64,000 bases of DNA from Citrobacter amalonaticus. GTDB lineage: Bacteria > Pseudomonadota > Gammaproteobacteria > Enterobacterales > Enterobacteriaceae. Both the position numbers and the translations under genes were made by a program. The notes below the pieces were generated by a model. The model was given only the letters and a program-made list of their open reading frames with translations, was not told the origin of the DNA and made no database searches. Positions 1-8,500 of the stretch are shown piece after piece (the first letter of the stretch is position 1; each line of letters starts with the position of its first letter). The DNA lies in contig NZ_JAGTXM010000002.1 of NCBI RefSeq assembly GCF_018252635.1, positions 62,001 through 126,000 on the forward strand. The letters are read 5' to 3'.

Positions 1-546
1 CTGAATGACAATACCGCGAAGATTGTCGGGGTAGCGCTGTCATGGCTGGCCTTCGCGATTTTGCGTCCGGGATCGGATGCGCGCAAAAGCCGCCGCCATA
101 TCCGGGCGCTACGCCGGAGCTTTGTCGATCAGTTGAGTCGCTATCCGACGTACAGTGAAAACGAGTACGAGTCGCTGACGTATCACCATATCAGTCAGTT
201 AAGCAACAGTCAGGATGCGCTGGCGCGGCGCTGGCTACTGCGCTGGGGCGTGGTGTTGCTCAATTGTTCACACGTCGTCTGGCAGCTTCGCGGCTGGGAG
301 TCGCGTTCCGACCCGCTGTCACAGGTCCGGGACATTTGTATTGCCTTACTGCATGATGTGATGAGCGAACGCGGCGTCCAGCAGCGGTCGCTTGCTGCAA
401 CGCTGGCGGAACTCCTGCGGATTTGCCAGACGCTGTCGCGCCATCATCAACCCGCCGCGCAAGAACTGGCGGCGATCGTCTGGCGACTGTATTGTTCGCT
501 TTCTCAACTGGAACAAGCGCCGCCAGAAGGCTCGCTGACATCCTGA
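1..546 (+). CDS. ydhK: YdhK, FUSC-type inner-membrane protein, C-terminal part
   Basis: This is the last 181 codons of a gene that enters from the left edge; the frame is open from base 1, so no start is visible. The segment begins with a hydrophobic stretch ([16 protein letters not shown]) and then becomes a soluble helical tail with many Arg and Gln residues. That fits the cytoplasmic end of the aromatic-acid-exporter-like family to which E. coli YdhK (about 670 residues) belongs. Identification rests mainly on its place just before convergent sodC, as in E. coli. The stop codon ends one base before the sodC stop codon begins, so the two genes meet tail to tail with no spacer. The transported substrate is unknown. 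Confidence 0.8.
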   Translation: MNDNTAKIVGVALSWLAFAILRPGSDARKSRRHIRALRRSFVDQLSRYPTYSENEYESLTYHHISQLSNSQDALARRWLLRWGVVLLNCSHVVWQLRGWESRSDPLSQVRDICIALLHDVMSERGVQQRSLAATLAELLRICQTLSRHHQPAAQELAAIVWRLYCSLSQLEQAPPEGSLTS

Positions 547-1068
547 TTATTTAATCACCCCACAAGCAAAGCGTGCCCCACCGCCGCCCAGAGGTTTGGG
601 CTGATCGGACATATTATCGCCTCCGACGTGGATCATCAGCGCTTTGTCTTTGATATCGTTAAGGGATTTAAGGCGCGTTGCCGTGACGGGAATGATGGCT
701 TTACCTTCGTTATTCACCACCAGCACGGGCAGATCGCCAAGATGCCCTTCGCCATCCGGTCCGGCGTGTTTACCGGTTTTATGCGGGTCAAAATGCCCTC
801 CGGCGGACTCGGCGGCAAAGGCTTTGCCGTCTTTAATGGCCGGCTGACAACTGCCGTTGGCATGGATATGAAAACCATGCTCACCTGGCGGCAACGCTTT
901 CAGATCCGGCGTAAATTCCAGCCCGTTCGCTGTTTCTGCAATCGTTACCTCCCCGATGGACTGCCCGACCCCTTGTGAGGTAACCAGGTTCATCTCCACG
1001 GTCTCACTGGCGGCTTGCGCCCCCGCACAGGCCAACAGGGTTAACATAGCCAGACTCAATCGCTTCAT
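547..1068 (-). CDS. sodC: Periplasmic Cu/Zn superoxide dismutase
   Basis: A 173-residue protein that dismutates superoxide to peroxide and oxygen in the periplasm. The N-terminus is a Sec signal peptide (MKRLSLAMLTLLACAGAQA, cleavage after AQA). The copper-site motif GFHIHANGSC, the zinc-loop region GGHFDPHKTGKHAGPDGEGHLGD and the C-terminal GGGGARFACG are all present, with the two cysteines of the structural disulfide. Length matches E. coli SodC. An upstream purine-rich site (AGGTCC on the minus strand) precedes the ATG. It is convergent with ydhK and probably monocistronic. Function is firm from intact active-site residues. Confidence 0.97.
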   Translation of the reverse strand: MKRLSLAMLTLLACAGAQAASETVEMNLVTSQGVGQSIGEVTIAETANGLEFTPDLKALPPGEHGFHIHANGSCQPAIKDGKAFAAESAGGHFDPHKTGKHAGPDGEGHLGDLPVLVVNNEGKAIIPVTATRLKSLNDIKDKALMIHVGGDNMSDQPKPLGGGGARFACGVIK

Positions 1069-1145
1069 AGGACCTCCGTTCTGTATGTATGTCGGTTAAG
1101 TGTAAACCAGTGACACCATTTTGAACGGAGATCCGCGATTTTCCC

Positions 1146-2042
1146 TTACGGTACGTCGTAACCCAGCGCGGCTTTACGGATACGGAACCACTGCTGGCGG
1201 CTCATTTTCAGAGATTCTGCTTCCACCGCTGCACGAACACGTTCGATTTTACCGGAGCCAATGATCGGCAGCGGCTGTGACGGCAGACGCAGGATCCAGG
1301 CATAAACCACTTGCTCAATGGAAGAGGCGTTCAGTTCTTGTGCGATCACCGCCAGCTCATTACGCAGCGGCTGGAACGCATCGTCATTGAACAGGCGCCC
1401 GCCGCCGAGACAAGACCAGGCCATCGGGCGAATGCGCAGTTGCTGGAGCTGATCGAGCGTGCCGTCTAACAGCAGCGGCTGGTGAACCGGAGAGATCTCC
1501 ACCTGGTTGGTCGCCAGCGTGAACGGAAGGCGCGATTGCAACAACGTAAACTGCGCAGGCGTAAAGTTGGAGACACCGAAATGACGCACTTTTCCACTCT
1601 GATGCAGGTGTTTAAAGGCGTCGGCAACTTCATCGGCATCCATCAGCGGGTCCGGACGGTGGATCAGCAGCAGATCCAGATGGTCAGTCGCCAGATTGGT
1701 CAACGACTGTTCCGCGCTTTTCACAATATGATCGCGATCGGTGATGTAGTGGCCGAGCGCGTTTTCCGCGCGCGCGGTAGTGGCGATACCGCATTTAGTG
1801 ACGATCTGCATGCGCTCACGCAGATGAGGGGCCAGTTTCAGCGCTTCACCAAAGGCTGCCTCGCACAGATAGCCACCGTAAATATCCGCATGGTCCACGG
1901 TCGTGACACCTAAATCCAGGTGCTCTTCAATAAAGCTCACCAGTTCCCGGGGGGACATATTCCAGTCCATCAGTCGCCAGTAACCCATAACAAAGCGGGA
2001 GAATTCCGGGCCTTGTGGTGCAAGAGTAATACGCTGAACCAT
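1146..2042 (-). CDS. ydhF: YdhF, aldo/keto reductase family oxidoreductase
   Basis: A 298-residue TIM-barrel oxidoreductase of the aldo/keto reductase superfamily, nearly identical to E. coli YdhF. Visible signatures are TTVDHADIYGGY (catalytic Asp/Tyr region), LLLIHRPDPLMD, HFGVSNFTPAQ and PLPIIGSGKIERVR (NADPH-binding segment). The frame stays open 48 codons further upstream. The ATG at 2042 was chosen because it is preceded by GAGGAAG at good spacing and matches the E. coli start (MVQRITLAPQG). It lies 49 bases downstream of ydhL on the same strand, so the two are probably cotranscribed. The physiological substrate is unknown. Confidence 0.93.
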   Translation of the reverse strand: MVQRITLAPQGPEFSRFVMGYWRLMDWNMSPRELVSFIEEHLDLGVTTVDHADIYGGYLCEAAFGEALKLAPHLRERMQIVTKCGIATTARAENALGHYITDRDHIVKSAEQSLTNLATDHLDLLLIHRPDPLMDADEVADAFKHLHQSGKVRHFGVSNFTPAQFTLLQSRLPFTLATNQVEISPVHQPLLLDGTLDQLQQLRIRPMAWSCLGGGRLFNDDAFQPLRNELAVIAQELNASSIEQVVYAWILRLPSQPLPIIGSGKIERVRAAVEAESLKMSRQQWFRIRKAALGYDVP

Positions 2043-2091
2043 AACTGCTTCCTCGTGAAGTAAATTACTGCGAGTATATACAATTAGTGGT

Positions 2092-2331
2092 TTAAAAGAG
2101 TGAAGGCTGTTGAGGTTCTTCTGGCGCGGCGGGTTTATTTGCGCGTAATTTACGCAGCAGACGCTGGCGGCATAACCGCAGCACATCTTGTTTTTGCGAG
2201 TCGCTCATATTTTGCCAGTTGAACCGCTCATCCCGGCTGCGCAGGCATCCCCGGCAAAAACCGCGCTCATCTGACTGGCAAATCCCCCGACACGGACTCT
2301 GAACAGGGAAAAACTCTAACTGCTCCGCCAC
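2092..2331 (-). CDS. ydhL: YdhL, DUF1289 small cysteine-rich protein
   Basis: A 79-residue protein with the DUF1289 pattern near its N-terminus: PCRGICQSDERGFCRGCLRS, four cysteines as C-x3-C-x8-C-x2-C, which suggests a metal or Fe-S site. The rest is a basic helix and a Pro/Gln-rich tail. It starts about 100 bases from nemR in the divergent direction, so the short gap holds promoters for both. It is the first gene of a probable ydhL-ydhF unit. Function is unknown; the family assignment is clear. Confidence 0.9.
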   Translation of the reverse strand: MAEQLEFFPVQSPCRGICQSDERGFCRGCLRSRDERFNWQNMSDSQKQDVLRLCRQRLLRKLRANKPAAPEEPQQPSLF

Positions 2332-2402
2332 ACCTTTTCCTCTTCATTAGGCCTTCACTCTATTGAAGACGTAAACATGCTTTCTGGCAACCTGACTTGC
2401 AT

Positions 2403-2418
2403 TAGACCGACTGGTCTA
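2403..2418. promoter_or_regulatory. NemR operator upstream of nemR
   Basis: TAGACCGACTGGTCTA is an inverted repeat with TAGACC/GGTCTA arms and a 4-base centre. It lies 14 bases before the nemR start codon and overlaps the likely -10 region. In E. coli NemR represses its own operon from a palindrome of this kind at this position, so binding is expected. The site could also affect ydhL in the other direction. Confidence 0.85.
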
Positions 2419-2432
2419 TTACACTCACTGCC

Positions 2433-3032
2433 ATGAACAAGCAAACTGAATACGACACCCGCGAACACTTACTGGCTACCGGCGAGCATCTTTGCATGCA
2501 GCGAGGTTTTACCGGTATGGGGCTGAGCGAGTTGCTCAAAACCGCCGGGGTGCCGAAAGGCTCGTTTTATCATTATTTTCGCTCCAAAGAAGCCTTTGGT
2601 GTCGCCATGCTGGAACGACATTTTGCTGGTTATCATCAGCGGCTGGCGGTGCATTTTGACTCCGGTCCGGGCAATTATCGCGATCGCATTCTGGCTTATT
2701 ATCAGGAAACCCTGAACCAGTTTTGTCAGCAAGGGATCATCAGCGGCTGCCTGACTGTTAAACTTTCCGCCGAGGTGTGCGACCTGTCGGAAGACATGCG
2801 CGCCGCGATGGACCAGGGAGCCGGGAAAATAATGACAATTCTGGCGCAGGCGCTGGATAAAGGTCGTGAAAGTCATTGTTTGACGTTTGCAGGAGAACCG
2901 CTGCAACAGGCGCAAATTCTGTATGCGCTATGGCTGGGGGCGAACCTGCAGGCCAAAATTTCGCGCAGCGCCACTCCGCTTGAAAATGCGCTGGGGCATG
3001 TGAAAAATATCATTGCAACGCCTGATATTTGA
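2433..3032 (+). CDS. nemR: NemR, TetR-family redox/electrophile-sensing repressor
   Basis: A 199-residue TetR-family repressor. The N-terminal helix-turn-helix (about residues 10-56, GLSELLKTAGVPKGSFYHYF) binds DNA; the rest is the sensing and dimer domain. Cysteines fall at 21, 98, 106, 116 and 149 and lysine at 175, the same numbering as E. coli NemR. There Cys106 and Lys175 form the reversible sulfenamide bond made by bleach, and the cysteines also react with N-ethylmaleimide, methylglyoxal and quinones. Release from its operator turns on nemR-nemA-gloA. The ATG at 2433 follows the operator palindrome closely. Confidence 0.97.
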   Translation: MNKQTEYDTREHLLATGEHLCMQRGFTGMGLSELLKTAGVPKGSFYHYFRSKEAFGVAMLERHFAGYHQRLAVHFDSGPGNYRDRILAYYQETLNQFCQQGIISGCLTVKLSAEVCDLSEDMRAAMDQGAGKIMTILAQALDKGRESHCLTFAGEPLQQAQILYALWLGANLQAKISRSATPLENALGHVKNIIATPDI

Positions 3033-3056
3033 CGGGCGTTTTATTTAATCTCTCAC

Positions 3057-3071
3057 TAGACGACCGGTCTA
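3057..3071. promoter_or_regulatory. Second NemR-like palindrome, between nemR and nemA
   Basis: TAGACGACCGGTCTA has the same TAGAC and GTCTA arms as the operator at 2403-2418, but the arms are 5 rather than 6 bases apart. It lies 18 bases upstream of the nemA ATG. It could be a second NemR site or a weaker variant. Binding is inferred from sequence similarity only. Confidence 0.5.
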
Positions 3072-3089
3072 TTCATAACGGAAAACATT

Positions 3090-4187
3090 ATGTCATCTGA
3101 TAAACTGTTTACCCCACTGAAAGTGGGCGCGATCACCGCACCAAACCGTATCTTCATGGCCCCGCTGACGCGTCTGCGCAGCATTGAGCCTGGCGACATC
3201 CCTACTCCGTTAATGGCCGAGTATTATCGCCAGCGCGCCAGCGCGGGTCTTATCATCAGCGAAGCAACACAGATTTCCGCACAGGCGAAAGGTTACGCCG
3301 GCGCGCCGGGTCTGCACAGCGATGAGCAGATCGCCGCGTGGAAGAAAATCACAGCGGGTGTTCATGCTGAAAATGGCCATATCGCCGTTCAGTTATGGCA
3401 CACAGGCCGTATTTCTCACTCCAGCCTGCAGCCGGGCGGTCAGCCGCCGGTATCGGCATCGGCTATCAGTGCGGGTACCCGTACTTCCCTGCGTGATGAA
3501 AATGGTCAGGCAATCCGCGTAGACACCTCAATGCCTCGCGCGCTGGAAACCGAAGAGATCCCGGGCATCGTCAATGATTTCCGTCAGGCGATCGCCAATG
3601 CGCGTGAAGCCGGTTTCGATCTGGTTGAACTGCACTCCGCCCACGGTTATCTGCTGCACCAGTTCCTTTCCCCTTCTTCCAACCACCGTAACGATCGGTA
3701 CGGCGGCAGCGTGGAAAATCGCGCACGTCTGGTGCTGGAAGTGGTTGATGCCGGCATTCAGGAATGGGGTGCGGATCGTATCGGTATTCGCGTCTCGCCG
3801 ATTGGCACCTTCCAGAACGTCGACAATGGTCCGAACGAAGAAGCCGACGCGCTGTATCTGATTGAAGAACTGGGTAAACGCGGCATCGCCTATCTGCATA
3901 TGTCTGAACCCGACTGGGCGGGCGGAAAGCCGTATACCGAAGCGTTCCGTGAAAAAGTCCGCGCTCGTTTCCACGGCCCGATTATCGGTGCCGGCGCCTA
4001 TACGCCAGAAAAAGCTGAATCCTTAATCGAGAAGGGTTTGATCGACGCCGTCGCGTTTGGTCGTGATTACATCGCTAATCCGGATCTGGTGGCGCGTCTG
4101 CAACGTAAAGCCGAACTCAACCCGCAGCGCAGTGAAAGTTTCTACGGCGGCGGCGCGGAAGGTTATACTGATTACCCGACGCTCTGA
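3090..4187 (+). CDS. nemA: N-ethylmaleimide reductase, Old Yellow Enzyme family
   Basis: A 365-residue FMN flavoenzyme that reduces N-ethylmaleimide, quinones, nitro compounds and other activated alkenes with NADPH. It has the OYE barrel with [26 protein letters not shown] at the N-terminus (shown in part), [10 protein letters not shown], the His pair in [13 protein letters not shown], the [14 protein letters not shown] loop and the C-terminal phosphate-binding [15 protein letters not shown]. Length equals E. coli NemA. It is 57 bases behind nemR and is induced by NemR ligands, reducing the reactive molecules that NemR detects. Confidence 0.97.
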   Translation: MSSDKLFTPLKVGAITAPNRIFMAPLTRLRSIEPGDIPTPLMAEYYRQRASAGLIISEATQISAQAKGYAGAPGLHSDEQIAAWKKITAGVHAENGHIAVQLWHTGRISHSSLQPGGQPPVSASAISAGTRTSLRDENGQAIRVDTSMPRALETEEIPGIVNDFRQAIANAREAGFDLVELHSAHGYLLHQFLSPSSNHRNDRYGGSVENRARLVLEVVDAGIQEWGADRIGIRVSPIGTFQNVDNGPNEEADALYLIEELGKRGIAYLHMSEPDWAGGKPYTEAFREKVRARFHGPIIGAGAYTPEKAESLIEKGLIDAVAFGRDYIANPDLVARLQRKAELNPQRSESFYGGGAEGYTDYPTL

Positions 4188-4211
4188 TACCCCATCCGCA
4201 TTCCTTCATTG

Positions 4212-4235
4212 ATAGCGGCGTAAAAACGCCGCTAT
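4212..4235 (+). terminator. Strong hairpin between nemA and gloA
   Basis: ATAGCGGCGT and ACGCCGCTAT form a perfect 10-bp stem with a 4-base A loop. No T run follows, so it is more likely a partial terminator, mRNA 3'-end stabiliser or processing site that tunes gloA expression relative to nemA than a full stop. gloA starts 50 bases downstream. Confidence 0.55.
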
Positions 4236-4284
4236 ACTAAAACAACATTTTGAATGTATTGACCATTTTTTAAGGGGACAAAAC

Positions 4285-4692
4285 ATGCGTTTACTTCATA
4301 CGATGCTGCGCGTTGGCGATCTGCAACGCTCCATTGATTTTTATACTAAAGTCCTGGGCATGAAGCTGCTGCGCACCAGCGAAAACACGGAATACAAATA
4401 CTCTCTGGCGTTCGTTGGCTACGGCGAAGAGAGTGATGAAGCGGTGATTGAGTTGACCTACAACTGGGGCGTCGATAAATACGAACTGGGTACTGCTTAC
4501 GGTCATATCGCCCTGAGCGTGGATAATGCGGCCGAAGCCTGTGAACGCATTCGTCAGAATGGCGGAAACGTCACCCGTGAAGCCGGTCCGGTTAAAGGGG
4601 GCACTACCGTTATTGCATTTGTTGAAGATCCGGACGGTTACAAAATCGAACTGATCGAAGAGAAAGATGCCGGGAAAGGTCTCGGTAACTAA
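4285..4692 (+). CDS. gloA: Glyoxalase I (lactoylglutathione lyase)
   Basis: A 135-residue enzyme that isomerises the methylglyoxal-glutathione hemithioacetal to S-lactoylglutathione in the cytoplasm. The metal ligands known from E. coli GloA, His5, Glu56, His74 and Glu122, all fall at exactly those positions, and the length matches. The active enzyme is a Ni2+ dimer. It follows nemA in the NemR regulon, which explains induction by methylglyoxal. An AAGGGGA site precedes the ATG. Confidence 0.98.
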   Translation: MRLLHTMLRVGDLQRSIDFYTKVLGMKLLRTSENTEYKYSLAFVGYGEESDEAVIELTYNWGVDKYELGTAYGHIALSVDNAAEACERIRQNGGNVTREAGPVKGGTTVIAFVEDPDGYKIELIEEKDAGKGLGN

Positions 4693-4796
4693 CGTCCTGC
4701 CGGGCGCAGTTGCTCTCTGCGCCTGTAGTTTTACTGCATCACTCCGCTTTTTTTGGCATAATGCGCGCTGCAATTTTTCCGTACTAAGAGACCCTG

Positions 4797-5444
4797 ATGT
4801 CCGATAACGCTCAACTTACCGGTCTGTGCGACCGTTTTCGTGGTTTCTATCCCGTCGTTATTGATGTTGAAACGGCTGGATTTAATGCCAAAACCGATGC
4901 GCTGCTTGAGATCGCCGCCATCACGCTGAAAATGGATGAACAAGGCTGGCTGATGCCGGACAGCACGCTACAATTCCACGTGGAGCCGTTTGAAGGCGCG
5001 AATTTGCAGCCAGAAGCGCTGGCATTTAACGGTATCGATCCCTCTAACCCTCTGCGTGGCGCGGTAAGCGAGTATGACGCCCTGCACGCCATTTTCAAAA
5101 TGGTGCGCAAAGGTATTAAAGACAGCGGTTGCAGTCGTGCCATCATGGTGGCGCATAATGCGACGTTCGATCATAGCTTCATGATGGCTGCCGCCGAGCG
5201 CGCCTCGCTTAAGCGCAACCCGTTCCATCCGTTCGTAACGTTTGACACCGCCGCGCTAAGCGGACTGGCTCTGGGGCAAACCGTGCTCTCCAAAGCGTGT
5301 CTTGCGGCAGGTATGGAGTTTGACGGTAACCAGGCGCACTCTGCGTTGTACGACACCGAACGCACCGCTGTGCTGTTTTGTGAGATCGTCAACCGCTGGA
5401 AGCGTCTGGGCGGTTGGCCGTTAGCGCATCCCGAAGAAGCCTGA
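4797..5444 (+). CDS. rnt: Ribonuclease T
   Basis: A 215-residue DEDD-family 3'-to-5' exoribonuclease that trims the 3' ends of tRNA, 5S and other stable RNAs. Exo motifs are present: [10 protein letters not shown] (first Asp and Glu), [13 protein letters not shown] (second Asp), and the C-terminal [11 protein letters not shown] (His and Asp). The short gap after gloA contains an apparent promoter (GCATAATG at about 4756). A large hairpin separates it from lhr, as in the E. coli rnt-lhr operon. Confidence 0.97.
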   Translation: MSDNAQLTGLCDRFRGFYPVVIDVETAGFNAKTDALLEIAAITLKMDEQGWLMPDSTLQFHVEPFEGANLQPEALAFNGIDPSNPLRGAVSEYDALHAIFKMVRKGIKDSGCSRAIMVAHNATFDHSFMMAAAERASLKRNPFHPFVTFDTAALSGLALGQTVLSKACLAAGMEFDGNQAHSALYDTERTAVLFCEIVNRWKRLGGWPLAHPEEA

Positions 5445-5451
5445 TTTTTAT

Positions 5452-5477
5452 GGCCTGATAACGCGGTTTATCAGGCC
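5452..5477 (+). terminator. Hairpin between rnt and lhr
   Basis: GGCCTGATAA and TTATCAGGCC make a 10-bp stem with loop CGCGGT, eight bases after the rnt stop codon. No T run follows, so read-through into lhr is likely and the stem may protect the rnt message. lhr begins about 115 bases later. Confidence 0.55.
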
Positions 5478-5591
5478 GTGCCTTCCCCGCCCCAATACTG
5501 TATATTTGACCAGTATCAATACACCCTGCTTATTTCCCGCTATTCTGTAAAAAGGTCTTGATCCGCCAACTCCGCAAAAAGGACAGGGAAC

Positions 5592-8500
5592 ATGTCAGCA
5601 AAAAATGCGACGCCTCCGCTGCCGGATATTTTCTCACAGGCAACCCGTGACTGGTTTACCTCGGCATTTCAGCACCCTACGCTTGTACAGTCGCAAACGT
5701 GGGCGGTTACCGCGGCAAATCAACATGCTTTGGTGATAGCGCCGACCGGGTCAGGGAAAACCCTCGCCGCATTTCTCTACGCGCTGGATCGCCTGTTTCG
5801 GGAAGGTGAGGAAAAACACACTACGCCTCCCTCCGGCAAAGAAAAGAAAGTTATCCGCATCCTCTATATTTCGCCGATTAAAGCGCTGGGCACCGATGTC
5901 CAGCGCAACCTGCAAATTCCCCTACAGGGGATCAGCGAAGAACGGAAGAAATGCGGCGCGCCAGAAGTGGCTATTCAGGTTGGGATCCGCACTGGCGATA
6001 CACCGCCTCAGGAACGCGCGAAGCTTAGTCGTCAACCGCCCGACATTCTGATCACGACGCCGGAGTCCCTTTATCTTATGCTCACCTCCCGCGCCAGAGA
6101 AGCATTGCGCGGAGTAGAAACGGTGATCGTCGATGAAGTGCACGCGGTGGCCGGCACAAAACGTGGCGCGCACCTCGCACTCAGTCTCGAACGACTGGAT
6201 GCGCTTCTGGCGGAGTCGGCTCAACGTATTGGTCTGTCGGCGACCGTGCGTTCCGTTACTGAGGTTGCCGCTTTTCTGGGTGGCGATCGCCCGGTGACCG
6301 TCGTCAATCCGCCCGCTTCCCGTCAGCCTGACATCCACATCGTCGCGCCCGCCGCCAATCTTGATGATGTTCTGGCAGATAACCGTGACAGCAGTGATGG
6401 CATTCACAAAGGCAGAGAAGGTTCGATCTGGCCGCGCATTGAATCCGGTATTCTGGAGCAGATCCTTAACCATCGCTCCACCATTGTCTTCACCAACTCA
6501 CGCGGACTGGCAGAAAAACTGACGGCCCGCCTGAACGAACTCTATCTCGCGCGGCAGCAAGCATTCTCTGAGCCGCAAGGGGAACCGGTACACTATGACT
6601 CGTCAACAGGTTCCACCAGCAATCGGGCACAGGATACCGGAGAATACATTGCCCGCTCGCATCATGGTTCGGTCTCCAAAGAACAGCGGGCCGTCACGGA
6701 GCAGGCCCTGAAATCGGGCGAACTTCGCTGCGTGGTCGCAACCTCCAGTCTGGAACTGGGGATCGACATGGGCGCTGTTGATCTGGTGATTCAGGTGGCA
6801 ACCCCCCTTTCTGTCGCCAGCGGTCTTCAGCGCATCGGAAGAGCCAGTCACCAGGTCGGTGGGGTATCGAAAGGGTTGTTTTACCCAAGAACCCGCCGGG
6901 ATCTGATTGATTCTGCGGTGATTGTTGAATGCATGTATGCCGGGCAACTGGAGACCCTGACGCCTCCGCGCAATCCGCTGGATATTCTGGCGCAACAAAC
7001 CGTCGCCGCCGTATCACTGGATCCGGTCAATGTGGATGACTGGTATGCCCTCGTCCGTCGCGCTTACCCGTGGAAAGATCTGCCGAGAAGCGCATTTGAC
7101 GCCACGCTGGATATGCTGGCTGGCCGCTATCCCTCTGGCGATTTTGCCGTATTCCGACCGCGAATTATCTGGAATCGTGAAACCGGGTTATTAACAGCTC
7201 GCCCCGGCGCACAGCTGCTTGCGGTGACCAGCGGCGGTACCATTCCCGATCGCGGCATGTTCAGCGTGCTGCTTCCCGAAGGAGATGAACAGGCGGGATC
7301 AAGACGTGTAGGCGAACTGGATGAAGAGATGGTGTATGAGTCTCGCGTCAACGACATCATCACGCTTGGTGCCAGTTCGTGGCGTATACAACAAATCACC
7401 CGCGATCAGGTTATCGTCGTCCCTGCCCCCGGACGTTCGGCCAGACTCCCGTTCTGGCGCGGCGAAGGTGTCGGACGTCCGGCGGAACTGGGGGAACGCA
7501 TTGGCGATTTCATCCATATGATGTCCGATGACAACGCAAACCAACAGCGCTCCCCACGACTGTGTGATGATAATGTTCTGTCAAATATCAAAGGATTAAT
7601 TGACGATCAAAAAAATGCGACGGGCGTGCTCCCCTGGAGCCGTCATCTGGTGCTTGAACGCTGTCGCGATGAAATGGGTGACTGGCGGGTTATTTTGCAT
7701 TCACCTTATGGCCGTCGGGTGCACGCGCCATGGGCACTGGCGATTGCCGGACGCCTCCACGCGCAGTGGGGGGCGGACGCGTCGATTGTCGCCAGTGATG
7801 ACGGTATTGTCGCCCGCATACCTGACAGCGATGGAAAACTGCCCGACGCTGCTATTTTTCTGTTCGAACCGGAAAAACTTCTGCGCATTGTCCGGGAAGC
7901 CGTCAGCAGTACGGCACTGTTTGCCGCTCGCTTCAGAGAATGCGCAGCCCGCGCCCTGCTGATGCCGGGTCGCACGCCAGGGCGTCGTTCTCCACTCTGG
8001 CAGCAGCGCCTGCGCGCAAGCCAGCTTCTGGAAATCGCGGCAGGCTATCCTGATTTCCCTATTATCCTGGAAACGGCTCGTGAGTGCCTCCAGGACGTTT
8101 ACGATCTCGACGCGCTGGAGCAGGTCATACGTCGGTTGAACACTGGCGAGATCCAGATTTCTGAAGTGACCACGCCAGCCCCCTCGCCGTTCGCCACCGA
8201 TCTGCTTTTCGGCTATGTCGCCGAATTTATGTACGCCACCGATGCGCCGCTCGCGGAACGACGGGCTTCGGTGCTGGCGCTCGACAGCGAACTGCTGAGC
8301 AACCTGTTGGGCCAGGGCGATCCGCTGGAGTTGCTTGACCCGGAGATCATCCGCCAGGTTGAAGATGAACTTCAGCGCCGGGCGGCAGGACGAAAAGCCC
8401 AGGGGATGGAAGGCGTTTACGATTTACTGCGCGAACTGGGACCAATGGCCGTCGAGGAGATTACCGTACGGCACGAGGGAACCGTTGCAGACATCAGGAT

